The translations under genes and the position numbers were made by a program. DNA of 64,000 nt, taken from positions 23,944-87,943 of IMG/VR virus record IMGVR_UViG_3300020185_002701; one strand, given 5' to 3'. Each line of letters starts with the position of its first letter. Position 1 is the stretch's first letter. Shown here in pieces: positions 37,253 through 46,257 of the stretch. The notes beneath the pieces are model-generated. The model made no database searches. It saw nothing but the letters and a program-made list of their open reading frames with translations, and was not told where the DNA came from. The DNA is from a virus.

Positions 37253-38803
37253 ATGGCATATAAAAAAGGTATAACAAAATTTCACGGGGCTGGCTCTCAA
37301 CAAACATTTGATGCTTTAAGTGAAGTGAGCGATTCCTTTTGTTTAGCAAAATGGCTGCAGGTTACATTGCATTTACAAAATGGGCACAACCATAGTTGCC
37401 ACCATCCCGTTACACATCGGGCAGACGAAAATGAAATTGCAAATAATCCTAATGCGCTACACAATACTCTGTACAAAAAAGCCAAGCAAGCACAAATGTT
37501 AACAGGAGAACGGCCTACAGAATGCCAATACTGCTGGAACATAGAAGACATAGGGCAAGACAGTGATGACACGAGTTTTGCAAGTGACAGGATTCACAAG
37601 TCAGGCGATATTACTTGGGCCGGTACAAACCAAATACAGCCGTTGTTAGACAAAATAAAACGGGGCGAAAAAATAAATCCGCGTTATGTTGAAATTTCAT
37701 TCAGTAATGTGTGTAATTTTAAATGCAGTTATTGTTCTCCTGTACACAGCAGTCTATGGACTAGCGAAATCAAAAACAAAGGTCCATATGAGTTGCTGTC
37801 TAATCCAGGACATAATAATCTAGAATGGTTAGAGAAAGAAGATAAACTACCTATACACCACAAAGATTATAATCCATATGTAGAAGCATTTTGGGAATGG
37901 TGGCCTGATCTTGTTCAAGATCTAGTGTCGTTTAGAATTACTGGCGGCGAGCCATTACTTGAAGAAAATACGTTTAAAGCGATCAAGATGTTACAAGAAT
38001 CTGAAACTGGATCGCTAAAAGAGATGAGTATTAACAGCAATGCGTGTGTACCAGACGAAGTTATAGATCGGTATATTCTAGAAATGAATAAATTATTAGA
38101 TTCTGGAAAAGTTGAAATTTCTCGGTTCTTTACAAGCTGCGATACCCATGGCGAGCAAGCTGAATATATCAGGCACGGATTTGATTATAAGAGGTGGCTT
38201 AAAAATGTAGACAAAATTCTAACAGAAATACCTAAATCTAGAGTGACAATTATGTGCACTGCTAATCTCATGAGCTTACCAAGATTTCATTTATTTCTCC
38301 AAGACGTACATGCGTTAAAGAAAAAACACTGGAATAATCCACTTAAAGGGCGTGACCAAGGATTAACATTAGATATACCTATATTGCGTCATCCCGCTCA
38401 TCAAAGTGTAGCTATACTACCTAGCACATATGCAGACATGTTAACTCCTAGTTTAGCCTATATGACCAGCCACTGGGTGGATGGACAGAACCGTGATGCC
38501 TGGACAAAAAGAACTACTAACAAATTCTCACCTGATCTTTTACAAGATATACAAGAAGATGATAAAATGTTTACTGATTTAGAAATGCAGAGGTTTCAAA
38601 GACTGATAAAATCAGTTGAGGAAGATGTAAATGTTAACGAAGGTGTTAATTCTAAAACTTCAATGATTGATTTTTATTTGTTTGTAAACGAACATGATAG
38701 AAGACGTGGTACAGATTTCAAAAAAACTTTTCCAGAACTTATGGATTTTTATAGGTTATGTGAAGAAGAACATAATAAAAGAATTATGGTGAGGAATATA
38801 TAA
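37253..38803 (+). CDS. Twitch-domain radical SAM protein, copy 1 (516 aa)
   Basis: The radical SAM cluster motif CNFKCSYC supplies Cys154, Cys158 and Cys161. Upstream lies a Cys-rich N-terminal segment (SFCLAKWLQVTLHLQNG, HSCHHP, then ECQYCWN), which fits an auxiliary cluster or N-terminal twitch domain. TGGEPLL (SAM-binding GGE) follows, and a conserved C-terminal DFYLFVNEHDRRRGTDF also occurs in the next gene. The protein is about 45% larger than simple radical SAM enzymes. Family knowledge supports [4Fe-4S]-dependent cleavage of SAM to a 5'-deoxyadenosyl radical; substrate is unknown. Start ATG follows AAAGAGGA. The stop overlaps the start of copy 2 (TAATG). Confidence 0.8.
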   Translation: MAYKKGITKFHGAGSQQTFDALSEVSDSFCLAKWLQVTLHLQNGHNHSCHHPVTHRADENEIANNPNALHNTLYKKAKQAQMLTGERPTECQYCWNIEDIGQDSDDTSFASDRIHKSGDITWAGTNQIQPLLDKIKRGEKINPRYVEISFSNVCNFKCSYCSPVHSSLWTSEIKNKGPYELLSNPGHNNLEWLEKEDKLPIHHKDYNPYVEAFWEWWPDLVQDLVSFRITGGEPLLEENTFKAIKMLQESETGSLKEMSINSNACVPDEVIDRYILEMNKLLDSGKVEISRFFTSCDTHGEQAEYIRHGFDYKRWLKNVDKILTEIPKSRVTIMCTANLMSLPRFHLFLQDVHALKKKHWNNPLKGRDQGLTLDIPILRHPAHQSVAILPSTYADMLTPSLAYMTSHWVDGQNRDAWTKRTTNKFSPDLLQDIQEDDKMFTDLEMQRFQRLIKSVEEDVNVNEGVNSKTSMIDFYLFVNEHDRRRGTDFKKTFPELMDFYRLCEEEHNKRIMVRNI

Positions 38804-40320
38804 TGTCAGGGTACGACCAAGAATTAAAAGATTTTAAAAAAGTATTAGATGGCGTGAGTCCTAGTTTTTGCAGTGCCAAATGGTTGCAAACAACGTTGCA
38901 TTTACAAAATGGAAGAACACATAGTTGCCACCATCCCTCACCGCATGCAATCCCTATACAGGAATTGGAGAATTACGGACCCACAGCATTACATAACACA
39001 AAGTACAAGAAAGAGCAGCGCCGTCAGATGTTAGCTGGTGAGAGACCTAAAGAGTGTCAATACTGTTGGAATATTGAAGATTTGCCAGGGGACCATACTA
39101 GTGATAGACCACGTAAAAGTATGGAACCTTGGGCTAAAGATAAGTTAGATAGTATTATTGCTAGCGATTCTGATGCCAACATATTGCCTACCTATGTAGA
39201 AGTTAGTTTTAGTAATGCGTGTAATTTTAAATGTAGTTATTGCTCCCCTGTGCATAGCAGTCAATGGGTTAAAGAAATACGTGATCATGGACCATATAAT
39301 TTAGGAAGTAGGATGCACAATGGGTTAGAATATTTTGAGGAGACTGGGCAACTACCTTCACCTGACGCTGACACGTATATACTCCATTTTCGGAGTTGGT
39401 TGCTGAATACTCTAGGACCAAGTAGATCATTACAAGTATTGAGAATTACAGGAGGAGAGCCTACTCAAACAAAAGAGTTCGCTAAACTATGGGATATACT
39501 TTATCAGGTTCCACAACCTCAAATGGAGTTATGCATAAACACTAATTTAGGCATGGATAAAAAAGGTTTGGAAGATTTTGCAGACAAAATTAATCTCGCT
39601 TATCATCTCAATCTAGTTAAAAGTGTGACAATACACACCAGTTGCGATGCAGCTGGCGCTCAAGCAGAATACACAAGACATGGTTTAAATTATAATCAGT
39701 GGTTAGAGAATTGCCAGGTTCTTTTAAATACTTTTCCAAATTTAACAATAAACATAATGTGCACTACAAATATATTCTCTTTAACTAGTATGGATCGTTT
39801 TTTAGCCGACGTACTAGCATTAAAATTATGTTATCATACTACTGAACGGACAGTACCAGTAACAATAGATTTCAGTATATTACGCTGGCCCGGCCATCAA
39901 TCTCTTTCTATTATGCCATATGACTATGCCGATATGTTTAATACTAGTTTAGCATTTATGGAGAAGTGGAAAGATGATACTGAGTTAGTTGGTGGCAGCG
40001 AATCGATAGAGGCTTACGGAGTACACTATAATAAAACTCATAGTAGACAGTTAAATAAAGGCTTCTATGATTTTGAAATAAGCAAATTTAAAAGAATGAT
40101 GGAGTTTACCAGGAACCCCCCTGATCTCAATGAGGGTGTAGTTAGTATCCAGGGGGCGTGGAGAGATTTTTATTTGTTTGTAGACGAACATGATAAAAGA
40201 CGTGGAACAGATTTTAAAAAAACTTTTCCTGAGCTAGTAGAATTTTACAATCTCGCTAAAGCTACACATAAAAATAATGTGCATGTGATTTTAACTAATC
40301 ATAGTACAACATACGAGTAG
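38803..40320 (+). CDS. Twitch-domain radical SAM protein, copy 2 (505 aa)
   Basis: A tandem paralogue of the preceding gene with identical layout: FCSAKWLQTTLHLQNG, HSCHHP, ECQYCWNIED, cluster motif CNFKCSYC (Cys140, Cys144, Cys147), TGGEPTQ and C-terminal DFYLFVDEHDKRRGTDFKK. Both copies keep all visible cluster ligands, so neither looks like a dead copy. Differences in the middle (about residues 180-330) suggest different substrates or heterodimers. It begins on the stop of copy 1. A 13-base gap follows before the next gene. Function is known only at family level. Confidence 0.8.
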   Translation: MSGYDQELKDFKKVLDGVSPSFCSAKWLQTTLHLQNGRTHSCHHPSPHAIPIQELENYGPTALHNTKYKKEQRRQMLAGERPKECQYCWNIEDLPGDHTSDRPRKSMEPWAKDKLDSIIASDSDANILPTYVEVSFSNACNFKCSYCSPVHSSQWVKEIRDHGPYNLGSRMHNGLEYFEETGQLPSPDADTYILHFRSWLLNTLGPSRSLQVLRITGGEPTQTKEFAKLWDILYQVPQPQMELCINTNLGMDKKGLEDFADKINLAYHLNLVKSVTIHTSCDAAGAQAEYTRHGLNYNQWLENCQVLLNTFPNLTINIMCTTNIFSLTSMDRFLADVLALKLCYHTTERTVPVTIDFSILRWPGHQSLSIMPYDYADMFNTSLAFMEKWKDDTELVGGSESIEAYGVHYNKTHSRQLNKGFYDFEISKFKRMMEFTRNPPDLNEGVVSIQGAWRDFYLFVDEHDKRRGTDFKKTFPELVEFYNLAKATHKNNVHVILTNHSTTYE

Positions 40321-40333
40321 AATAGTAAAAACT

Positions 40334-41812
40334 ATGACAGCCAATAAAATCAACAAACAAAAAATAATATTTGGTTATGACTATTTTTTCCCAAGTGGTC
40401 CACTACCTAACGCATTAGATTTTGATGCAACATTGTTAAATCTCATAAATTCTAAACATCAGAATGCAAAACGTGGTTCTAGTATATTTACTTCTCCCCA
40501 ACTTTTTCATACAAACATATTAGGTATGGTTAGAGGCAATCCTGTACATCATTGGCCTGTAACAGAATACTCTAATTTACAAGCTGCTAATTATTGGGAC
40601 ATACTGGATATACAAATGTGTAGTGTGTATAGTATCCCCCCAGATGTAAAATACATATACCCAATTGTGTTACCGCCTCATTTAAACGAATGGATTTCTT
40701 TAGACGTTGTCCATACAAAACCTGGCAACTTTTTTTTCAACAACATGAGTGCGGTGGCACGTCAAGACGTATGTGAAGGAAGAGCTACTATATTTCTAGA
40801 TTTTGGACAAGAAAATTTTATATCGAAATGGGATTTGGACAATTTACATCAGATGTTAGACCTGGTTAACCTGCGTGGTCCCAGTAGAGATAACTCGAAT
40901 AAGATACCACCAGAACAAATAGTATTAGGACATAATACGTTTAACGGCCAGGAGATTTACGAAAACTGGTATTCAGAGGAAGAAAGAAAAATAACGTACA
41001 GAAATTGGGACAGTGTTTTACATCAAACCTCGAGGTTTTACGATCATGAACATGCGAATTCTTCAGCGTTGCCAACGTTGGAAGAATTAAATAAAGATGT
41101 AATTAGACAGTATTATTTTGTATTCAATAACAAACAGCCTAGACCATGGAGAATAGATTTGTTACTAGCTTTTGAAAGAATGGGATTGCTAGAAAATAAA
41201 ATCAATTGGAGCTGGCTCAGTGACCGGGAGTTTGATTTAGATGATCTTAAAAGAAGTTTAGCACTGTTTCCTTTAGACAACAAGTCAGACAAGGATTTGG
41301 TCCAGTTAAACAGTCAATTACCACGTCCATTAGATGGCGAACCTAACTCCACATTTGATAATGTAAGCGCTTGGACTGACAAAGATAGTAAACACATATT
41401 CTTAGACAGTTATTTCTATTTGTGTACTGAAACTTACATGGATCAAGACGGCTATGAAAGCATCACAGAAAAAATAGCAAAGCCTATTGCTAACGGCCTT
41501 CCGTTTTTATTTGCTAGTTTTCCTGGTGTATTACGAAAATTAAGAGAATTAGGATTCCGTACATTCAATGGCTTTATCGACGAAAGCTATGACTTAGAGC
41601 CTGATGCAACAAAAAGAATGGTAATGATAGGAAATGAAGTTGCACGATTATGCGCACTACCAAAAGGTGTAATACATGAATGGTACCACTCGCAGCAAGA
41701 AACTTTAATACATAATCAACAAAATCTTTTAAAATATTACCAAAATTCTAGCCACACAACATCACTGATAGACGAGTTAGTAAAAAAATCCGGGGGTACA
41801 GAGGATAAATGA
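40334..41812 (+). CDS. Putative glycosyltransferase-like protein, family copy A (492 aa)
   Basis: One of three paralogues in this cluster (others at 42925 and 46242). The shared C-terminal signature is a YLCTET strand, then ITEKIAKPIANGLPFLF, then LRKLRELGFRTF, FIDESYDLEPD and a final LIHNQQNL. The TEK/KP arrangement near a small-residue turn recalls the nucleotide-sugar-binding part of GT-B or FT10-type fucosyltransferases, but the family is not firmly recognised. The N-terminal halves share FGYDYFFPSGPLPNA / LYDYAFPNYYLPNA and an LDFGQEN / LDYGLEN segment. It ends on an ATGA overlap with the third radical SAM gene. A transferase role is inferred from context. Confidence 0.6.
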   Translation: MTANKINKQKIIFGYDYFFPSGPLPNALDFDATLLNLINSKHQNAKRGSSIFTSPQLFHTNILGMVRGNPVHHWPVTEYSNLQAANYWDILDIQMCSVYSIPPDVKYIYPIVLPPHLNEWISLDVVHTKPGNFFFNNMSAVARQDVCEGRATIFLDFGQENFISKWDLDNLHQMLDLVNLRGPSRDNSNKIPPEQIVLGHNTFNGQEIYENWYSEEERKITYRNWDSVLHQTSRFYDHEHANSSALPTLEELNKDVIRQYYFVFNNKQPRPWRIDLLLAFERMGLLENKINWSWLSDREFDLDDLKRSLALFPLDNKSDKDLVQLNSQLPRPLDGEPNSTFDNVSAWTDKDSKHIFLDSYFYLCTETYMDQDGYESITEKIAKPIANGLPFLFASFPGVLRKLRELGFRTFNGFIDESYDLEPDATKRMVMIGNEVARLCALPKGVIHEWYHSQQETLIHNQQNLLKYYQNSSHTTSLIDELVKKSGGTEDK

Positions 41813-42921
41813 GCGATCAAGAGATATTGCGCAATTGGGTATGTATGAACCCATTTAAATATTTAGACATTCAGGAAAATTTTTCTTGGGTTTGTTGTCC
41901 TAGTTGGATAACACTAACTCCTATTTCCAGACACTATGAGTTAGAGAACAACGGGGAAATTACTATTGCTGAAGATTGGTTTAATGGAGAAATAATTAAA
42001 GATATCAGGCACAGCGTATTAGATGGTTCTTACGAGTACTGTGATAAAAAAGTGTGCCCTCATCTTAGCGAAATCGTTAACAATAAACAACCTACACACC
42101 CTTTGCCTATAATAACTAGAGCTGAATTCCAAGAACAATATCTAAAAGAAAAAGATCCTATAACATTTGTTGAGGAATTCAAAGAAGGACCAGAGGAAAT
42201 ATTGTTTGGTTTTGATCGCGCCTGCAATCTTAAATGTCCCAGTTGCCGTGATGATACAGTAATTAATCTCAAAGAGGAAGATCCATTACAAATTAAAAAA
42301 AGAAAGATTGCAGATATTATCACTGATAATTTTGCACACAATGCTAAAAAGTTAATGATAACAGGAAGCGGAGATCCTTTTTACAGCAGAGCATTTAGGA
42401 ATTACTTGCAAGAATTTCCTATTGACAATTATCCTAACATGGAGATGATACACATAATTACGAATGGTAACTTACTCAATAAAAAAATGTGGGATAGTCT
42501 TAATGCCAAAGAGTTTATTCGCAGTATTGAATTTAGCGTAGACGCAGGAACACAACACACATACGAAACAGTAACTAGGTTAAATGGAGACTGGAATAAA
42601 CTGTTACAAAACATATCGTTTGTTGCAACACAAGAACAAATTAACGATATTACCTTAAGCATGGTTGTAAGTGAATTAAACTACACGGAGATGCATACCT
42701 TTTGGCTAACTATGACAGATTTATTAAAAGATTTTCAGGGTAACCTAACGCTGAATTTTAGACGTATTGTGCATTGGCAACACAGCGCATATCGCCCAGA
42801 AGACATAAGAAACATTTCTGTATTTGATCGTGATCATCCGCAGCACGATAATTTTTTAACTGAAACAAACAAAATAAAAGATTTACCTTTTGTAAGTCAT
42901 AACTTTCACGAGGTAATATAA
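41809..42921 (+). CDS. Radical SAM protein, third type (370 aa)
   Basis: The cluster motif CNLKCPSC gives Cys139, Cys143 and Cys146 after the strand EEILFGFDRA. The N-terminal 130 residues hold further cysteines (VCMNPF, VCCPSW, CDKKVCPHL), which fits an N-terminal SPASM/twitch-type auxiliary cluster. ITGSGDPFYS replaces the usual GGEP, and IEFSVDAGTQHTYETV matches the later radical SAM strand. It is shorter than the two tandem copies and clearly different from them. It begins on an ATGA overlap between two copies of the transferase-like family, implying joint action. Substrate unknown. Confidence 0.8.
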   Translation: MSDQEILRNWVCMNPFKYLDIQENFSWVCCPSWITLTPISRHYELENNGEITIAEDWFNGEIIKDIRHSVLDGSYEYCDKKVCPHLSEIVNNKQPTHPLPIITRAEFQEQYLKEKDPITFVEEFKEGPEEILFGFDRACNLKCPSCRDDTVINLKEEDPLQIKKRKIADIITDNFAHNAKKLMITGSGDPFYSRAFRNYLQEFPIDNYPNMEMIHIITNGNLLNKKMWDSLNAKEFIRSIEFSVDAGTQHTYETVTRLNGDWNKLLQNISFVATQEQINDITLSMVVSELNYTEMHTFWLTMTDLLKDFQGNLTLNFRRIVHWQHSAYRPEDIRNISVFDRDHPQHDNFLTETNKIKDLPFVSHNFHEVI

Positions 42922-42924
42922 ACT

Positions 42925-44391
42925 ATGCGACTACTGGCTCAAACTCACCCTAAACCTGAAAAACAAATTACATTTTTATATGATTATGCATTTCCTAACT
43001 ACTATCTGCCTAATGCAACTAGTATGGATTTATTCATGTTAAATTATATGAACAGCCAGCACGATGACGCTCCCAGCCCGTTTACAATAAACAATCATGA
43101 TGCTGTAAGCAAATTGTTTAATAATAGAAATTATAATATGGCTGCAAGCAATCACGGATCTACACTATCCGCTTCTTGCTTTGCAAGGATAATAACCATA
43201 AACTGTGACACAATGGCTAATCGTACAAAGTATCACCGTTATGTATACCCAATACATTTAACAGCGCATCTGGATCACTTTAATGGTAGGCCAGAGGGTG
43301 ACAACAAGCTTAGTAAGTTTAAAGTAAATGGGGACTATTTCTATAAGTTTATGAGTGAACAAGCAATTCAAGATGTTCGCAGCGGCAAAGCAACATTATT
43401 ACTTGATTACGGTTTAGAAAATTGGATACTTCGCACAGAATACGAACAAATACATGCGACACTAGACGCCGCTGGATTTCCAGCAGAAAACGTTGTGGTG
43501 TTTATTAATTCTTTGAATGCAGAAGATGTTTATAATGAATGGTTCCCAGATAATAAAAGATTACAAGTAGCAAATTTCCCCTATTTAATGATTGCGTCAA
43601 GCCAAACTTATTCCTCAGGAGAGCATTCAGTTACCGAAAAAAACTTATTAGCAAATAAAGACAACCTACGCACTTATCATTATTTGTTTAAAAGTCGTCG
43701 GCCTAGATTTCACCGCCAAGTCATTGGTTTGCATTTACTTAGTAAAGATAATTTAAAAAAAGGCAATTGGAGCTATTTAAGAGCAGGGGAGTTACCTGAT
43801 CACACATTAAATTCTCTCAGGATACATTTTCCTGATATTGACTATATAAACATGGACTTAGTTGATTCATTTAACAGTATGCTTCCCAAAACACTGGTTG
43901 GCGAAGAAGACCTCACAGAACAAACTGTTCAAACTTGGAGAGACTCTGAGTTAAACATATACTCTAACAGCTATTTTTATATCTGCACTGAAACTGGTTT
44001 TGGCTGGGAAAGTTGGCATCAGAAAAGGGAGCACCATATCCTAACAGAAAAAGTGTGGAAACCCGTAGCTAATTTTCAACCATTTATTTTTTGCACTGTG
44101 CCAGGCACACTTGGACGATTGCGCGAGTTAGGATACCGCACATTTGATGGCTATATTGACGAAAGTTATGATCTAGAACCAGATTACAACAAAAGAATGC
44201 TTATGATATTAAAAGAAATAGACAAGTTATGTGCATTGCCACAAGAAGAAATACACAACTGGTATTGGTCCCAATGGGATATTTTGGTACACAACCAGCG
44301 TCATTTGATTGATCAATGCAAATTTGATAATGCTAACCTTCTTATAGAACCTTTAGTACGTAAATTACCAGCTAGGTGGATAAATGAATGA
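42925..44391 (+). CDS. Putative glycosyltransferase-like protein, family copy B (488 aa)
   Basis: Paralogue of the proteins at 40334 and 46242. It shares with copy A the N-terminal LYDYAFPNYYLPNATSMD segment, YVYPIHLTAHL, a LDYGLENWI segment and the C-terminal signature YICTET, LTEKVWKPVANFQPFIF, LGRLRELGYRTF, YIDESYDLEPD and ILVHNQRHLI. All the positions conserved in copy A are present, so it is probably active. Start ATG lies three bases after the upstream stop; its own end overlaps the epimerase by four bases (ATGA). Glycosyltransferase activity is inferred only from motif shape and context. Confidence 0.6.
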   Translation: MRLLAQTHPKPEKQITFLYDYAFPNYYLPNATSMDLFMLNYMNSQHDDAPSPFTINNHDAVSKLFNNRNYNMAASNHGSTLSASCFARIITINCDTMANRTKYHRYVYPIHLTAHLDHFNGRPEGDNKLSKFKVNGDYFYKFMSEQAIQDVRSGKATLLLDYGLENWILRTEYEQIHATLDAAGFPAENVVVFINSLNAEDVYNEWFPDNKRLQVANFPYLMIASSQTYSSGEHSVTEKNLLANKDNLRTYHYLFKSRRPRFHRQVIGLHLLSKDNLKKGNWSYLRAGELPDHTLNSLRIHFPDIDYINMDLVDSFNSMLPKTLVGEEDLTEQTVQTWRDSELNIYSNSYFYICTETGFGWESWHQKREHHILTEKVWKPVANFQPFIFCTVPGTLGRLRELGYRTFDGYIDESYDLEPDYNKRMLMILKEIDKLCALPQEEIHNWYWSQWDILVHNQRHLIDQCKFDNANLLIEPLVRKLPARWINE

Positions 44392-44936
44392 ATTATAAAT
44401 TACAAAAGTGGGACGAAGTAGCTACAAGCTACTTACAATCATTTGGGCAACAAGTTCCTGTTTACTCGCCTTCAGTATTTAGGGAATACAGAGGAGAAAT
44501 TTTTACAACTTTCCACAGTCAAAAACATCCAGTACTAGAATACTTGACTAGCAATGTGAACATACACGCAAGATTTAGTAAAAGTTACAAAGGAGTTTTG
44601 CGAGGATTACATTACGACAACAAAACTTGGAAATTAGTTCAAGCAATAGTGGGTGATATGTACTTCGTAGTATTAGACGTTAGACCAGATAGCAGTACAT
44701 ATGGTTTGTGGGAAAGTTATATACTCAGTGAACACACCAGAGATCAAGTATTAGTTCCGCCAGGATTTGCTAACGGGTTTTTTGCTTTAACTGATTGCAT
44801 GTTCCACTACAATTTATTTTATGAAGGAGAATATGTAGATGAAAATGCACAAGGCATTGTTAAGTGGAATGATAAAAATTTTAACATCAAATGGCCCACA
44901 AATAATCCTATTTTACAAACAAGGGATGAATCTTGA
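44388..44936 (+). CDS. dTDP-4-dehydrorhamnose 3,5-epimerase-like protein (RmlC family)
   Basis: A 182-residue cupin-fold epimerase, the usual RmlC length. The catalytic histidine is His75 in LRGLHYD, preceded by the conserved phosphate-binding arginine stretch (HARFSKSYKGVLRG). VPPGFANGFFAL and HYNLFYEGEYV hold the usual active-site tyrosine region, and DKNFNIKWP is the family's C-terminal signature. RmlC enzymes epimerise C3 and C5 of a 4-keto-6-deoxy nucleotide sugar; related members act on other keto sugars. No glucose-1-phosphate thymidylyltransferase or 4,6-dehydratase (RmlA/RmlB) is evident in the window, so its keto-sugar substrate must come from the host or from one of the local SDR genes. 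ATGA overlap at its start, TTGA overlap at its end. Confidence 0.85.
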   Translation: MNYKLQKWDEVATSYLQSFGQQVPVYSPSVFREYRGEIFTTFHSQKHPVLEYLTSNVNIHARFSKSYKGVLRGLHYDNKTWKLVQAIVGDMYFVVLDVRPDSSTYGLWESYILSEHTRDQVLVPPGFANGFFALTDCMFHYNLFYEGEYVDENAQGIVKWNDKNFNIKWPTNNPILQTRDES

Positions 44937-45631
44937 CATACAATGAATGCCATGCTTTTGGATGCAGTTTTACTTTTGGAACCTCGTTAGAGCTAGAAAG
45001 CAGCAACTGGAATCGCATGGACAGATTCTCATCATTGGTTGCTGAACACTTAGGATGTAAGGAAGTAAATCATGGACTTCAAGGATGTTCGACGGCTGGT
45101 ATCTTGGACAGTGTGTACAAATTTGCTAATACTCGCAGTAAGCAACAAGCAGCAGACAATCACAATACTTTATTAATTATACAAACCTCTATTCTTTCTA
45201 GGTTGCAAGTATCTAGCAGTAGCCATAATAATTATTATCAGGTAATGAACTCAGACCAACCTGAGCCATGGATTAAAGATTTTTATAACATGTATCTAGC
45301 ATATTCCTATAATAATTTACTTGCATCTCAACAGTTAACTCAAAACATCACTGTGGTTGATGGTTATTTAAAGCATCAAGGATATTCGGTTATTTGGGTA
45401 CCACTTGATTGGGATGTTAATTCACCAAAATCGAGTGATTTTGATCCCAGAATATCAATTGTAGACTTTGGCGATAAAGACCGACTTACTGATATGTTAG
45501 TGTTCGCTGACAGACACAGACTGCGTTTAGTAGATTTACCTGACGGTCCGAAAGATTACCACCTTTCCAAGAAAGGCCATCAAGAAGTAGCACAAAAGAT
45601 AATTAATTGTATACAACGGGACAAGCCATGA
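44933..45631 (+). CDS. SGNH/GDSL-like hydrolase (232 aa), copy 1
   Basis: The N-terminus HAFGCSFTFGTSLE carries the nucleophile Ser12 in a GCSFTxG block typical of phage SGNH-type proteins. The C-terminal KDYHLSKKGHQEVA supplies the D/H pair near residues 208-210. These proteins are usually esterases, often O-acetyl esterases or acyltransferase-like enzymes on sugars. The start is TTG, overlapping the epimerase stop as TTGA and preceded by AAGGGATGAA; no in-frame ATG exists before the conserved nucleophile block. It ends on an ATGA overlap with the TPP enzyme gene. Substrate unknown; action on an acylated sugar is inferred from the cluster. Confidence 0.7.
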   Translation: MTYNECHAFGCSFTFGTSLELESSNWNRMDRFSSLVAEHLGCKEVNHGLQGCSTAGILDSVYKFANTRSKQQAADNHNTLLIIQTSILSRLQVSSSSHNNYYQVMNSDQPEPWIKDFYNMYLAYSYNNLLASQQLTQNITVVDGYLKHQGYSVIWVPLDWDVNSPKSSDFDPRISIVDFGDKDRLTDMLVFADRHRLRLVDLPDGPKDYHLSKKGHQEVAQKIINCIQRDKP

Positions 45632-46257
45632 TCAAAAATTTATCTGCATATGAAAAAGTGCGTGACATCGATTACTCAGTACAAGATCTTAAAGACTTTG
45701 AGTTGGATATAGTTGAACACTGGGAAGCAGGCAAAATACATGGACCTGTACATCTTAGTCATGGGAACGAACAACAACTAATAGAAATATTCCAGTGTAT
45801 AAGTAAACAAGATTGGGTGTTCAGTACATGGAGAAGTCACTACCATGCATTGCTAAAAGGAGTTCCGCCTGATCAGGTAAAATCAGATATATTAGCAGGA
45901 AACAGCATTACACTGTCTAATGTTGAACATAATTTTACTAGTAGTGCAATAGTAGGTGGGTGTTTAAGTATAGCATTAGGTTTAGCACTGGGGTTAAAAG
46001 AAACCGGCAGTAAAGATCGTGTTTGGTGCTTTATTGGTGACATGTGTTTTGAGAGTGGATTGTTTTATGAGACACACAAATATGCACGTAACTTTAATTT
46101 ACCTTTACACTTTATAGTAGAAGATAACGGCGTAGCAACTAACACGCCAACTAAAGAAACCTGGAACGGAAAACGTGATATACCAGACGATGTAATTTAT
46201 TACACATACGAATCAAAATATCCTCATTACGGTACGGGGAAATGGGTAATATTTTGA
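45628..46257 (+). CDS. TPP-dependent E1-alpha-like subunit (2-oxo acid dehydrogenase type, 209 aa)
   Basis: ATG 45628 overlaps the previous stop (ATGA). The sequence follows the E1-alpha pattern: STWRSHYHALLKGVP (the family's YR.HGHALA.G), an Ala/Gly-rich helix, then the TPP-binding motif from Gly137-Asp138 to Asn167 (GDMCFESGLFYETHKYA, LPLHFIVEDN) and GVATNTPT. Ordinary E1-alpha is about 320-400 residues; this one stops soon after the cofactor motif. The matching Pyr-domain subunit is encoded separately at 51077. No E2 or E3 genes are present, so oxidative decarboxylation through lipoate is unlikely. Transfer of a two-carbon unit to a nucleotide sugar, as proposed for AviB1/AviB2 in avilamycin, is a reasonable inference. 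Confidence 0.78.
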   Translation: MIKNLSAYEKVRDIDYSVQDLKDFELDIVEHWEAGKIHGPVHLSHGNEQQLIEIFQCISKQDWVFSTWRSHYHALLKGVPPDQVKSDILAGNSITLSNVEHNFTSSAIVGGCLSIALGLALGLKETGSKDRVWCFIGDMCFESGLFYETHKYARNFNLPLHFIVEDNGVATNTPTKETWNGKRDIPDDVIYYTYESKYPHYGTGKWVIF

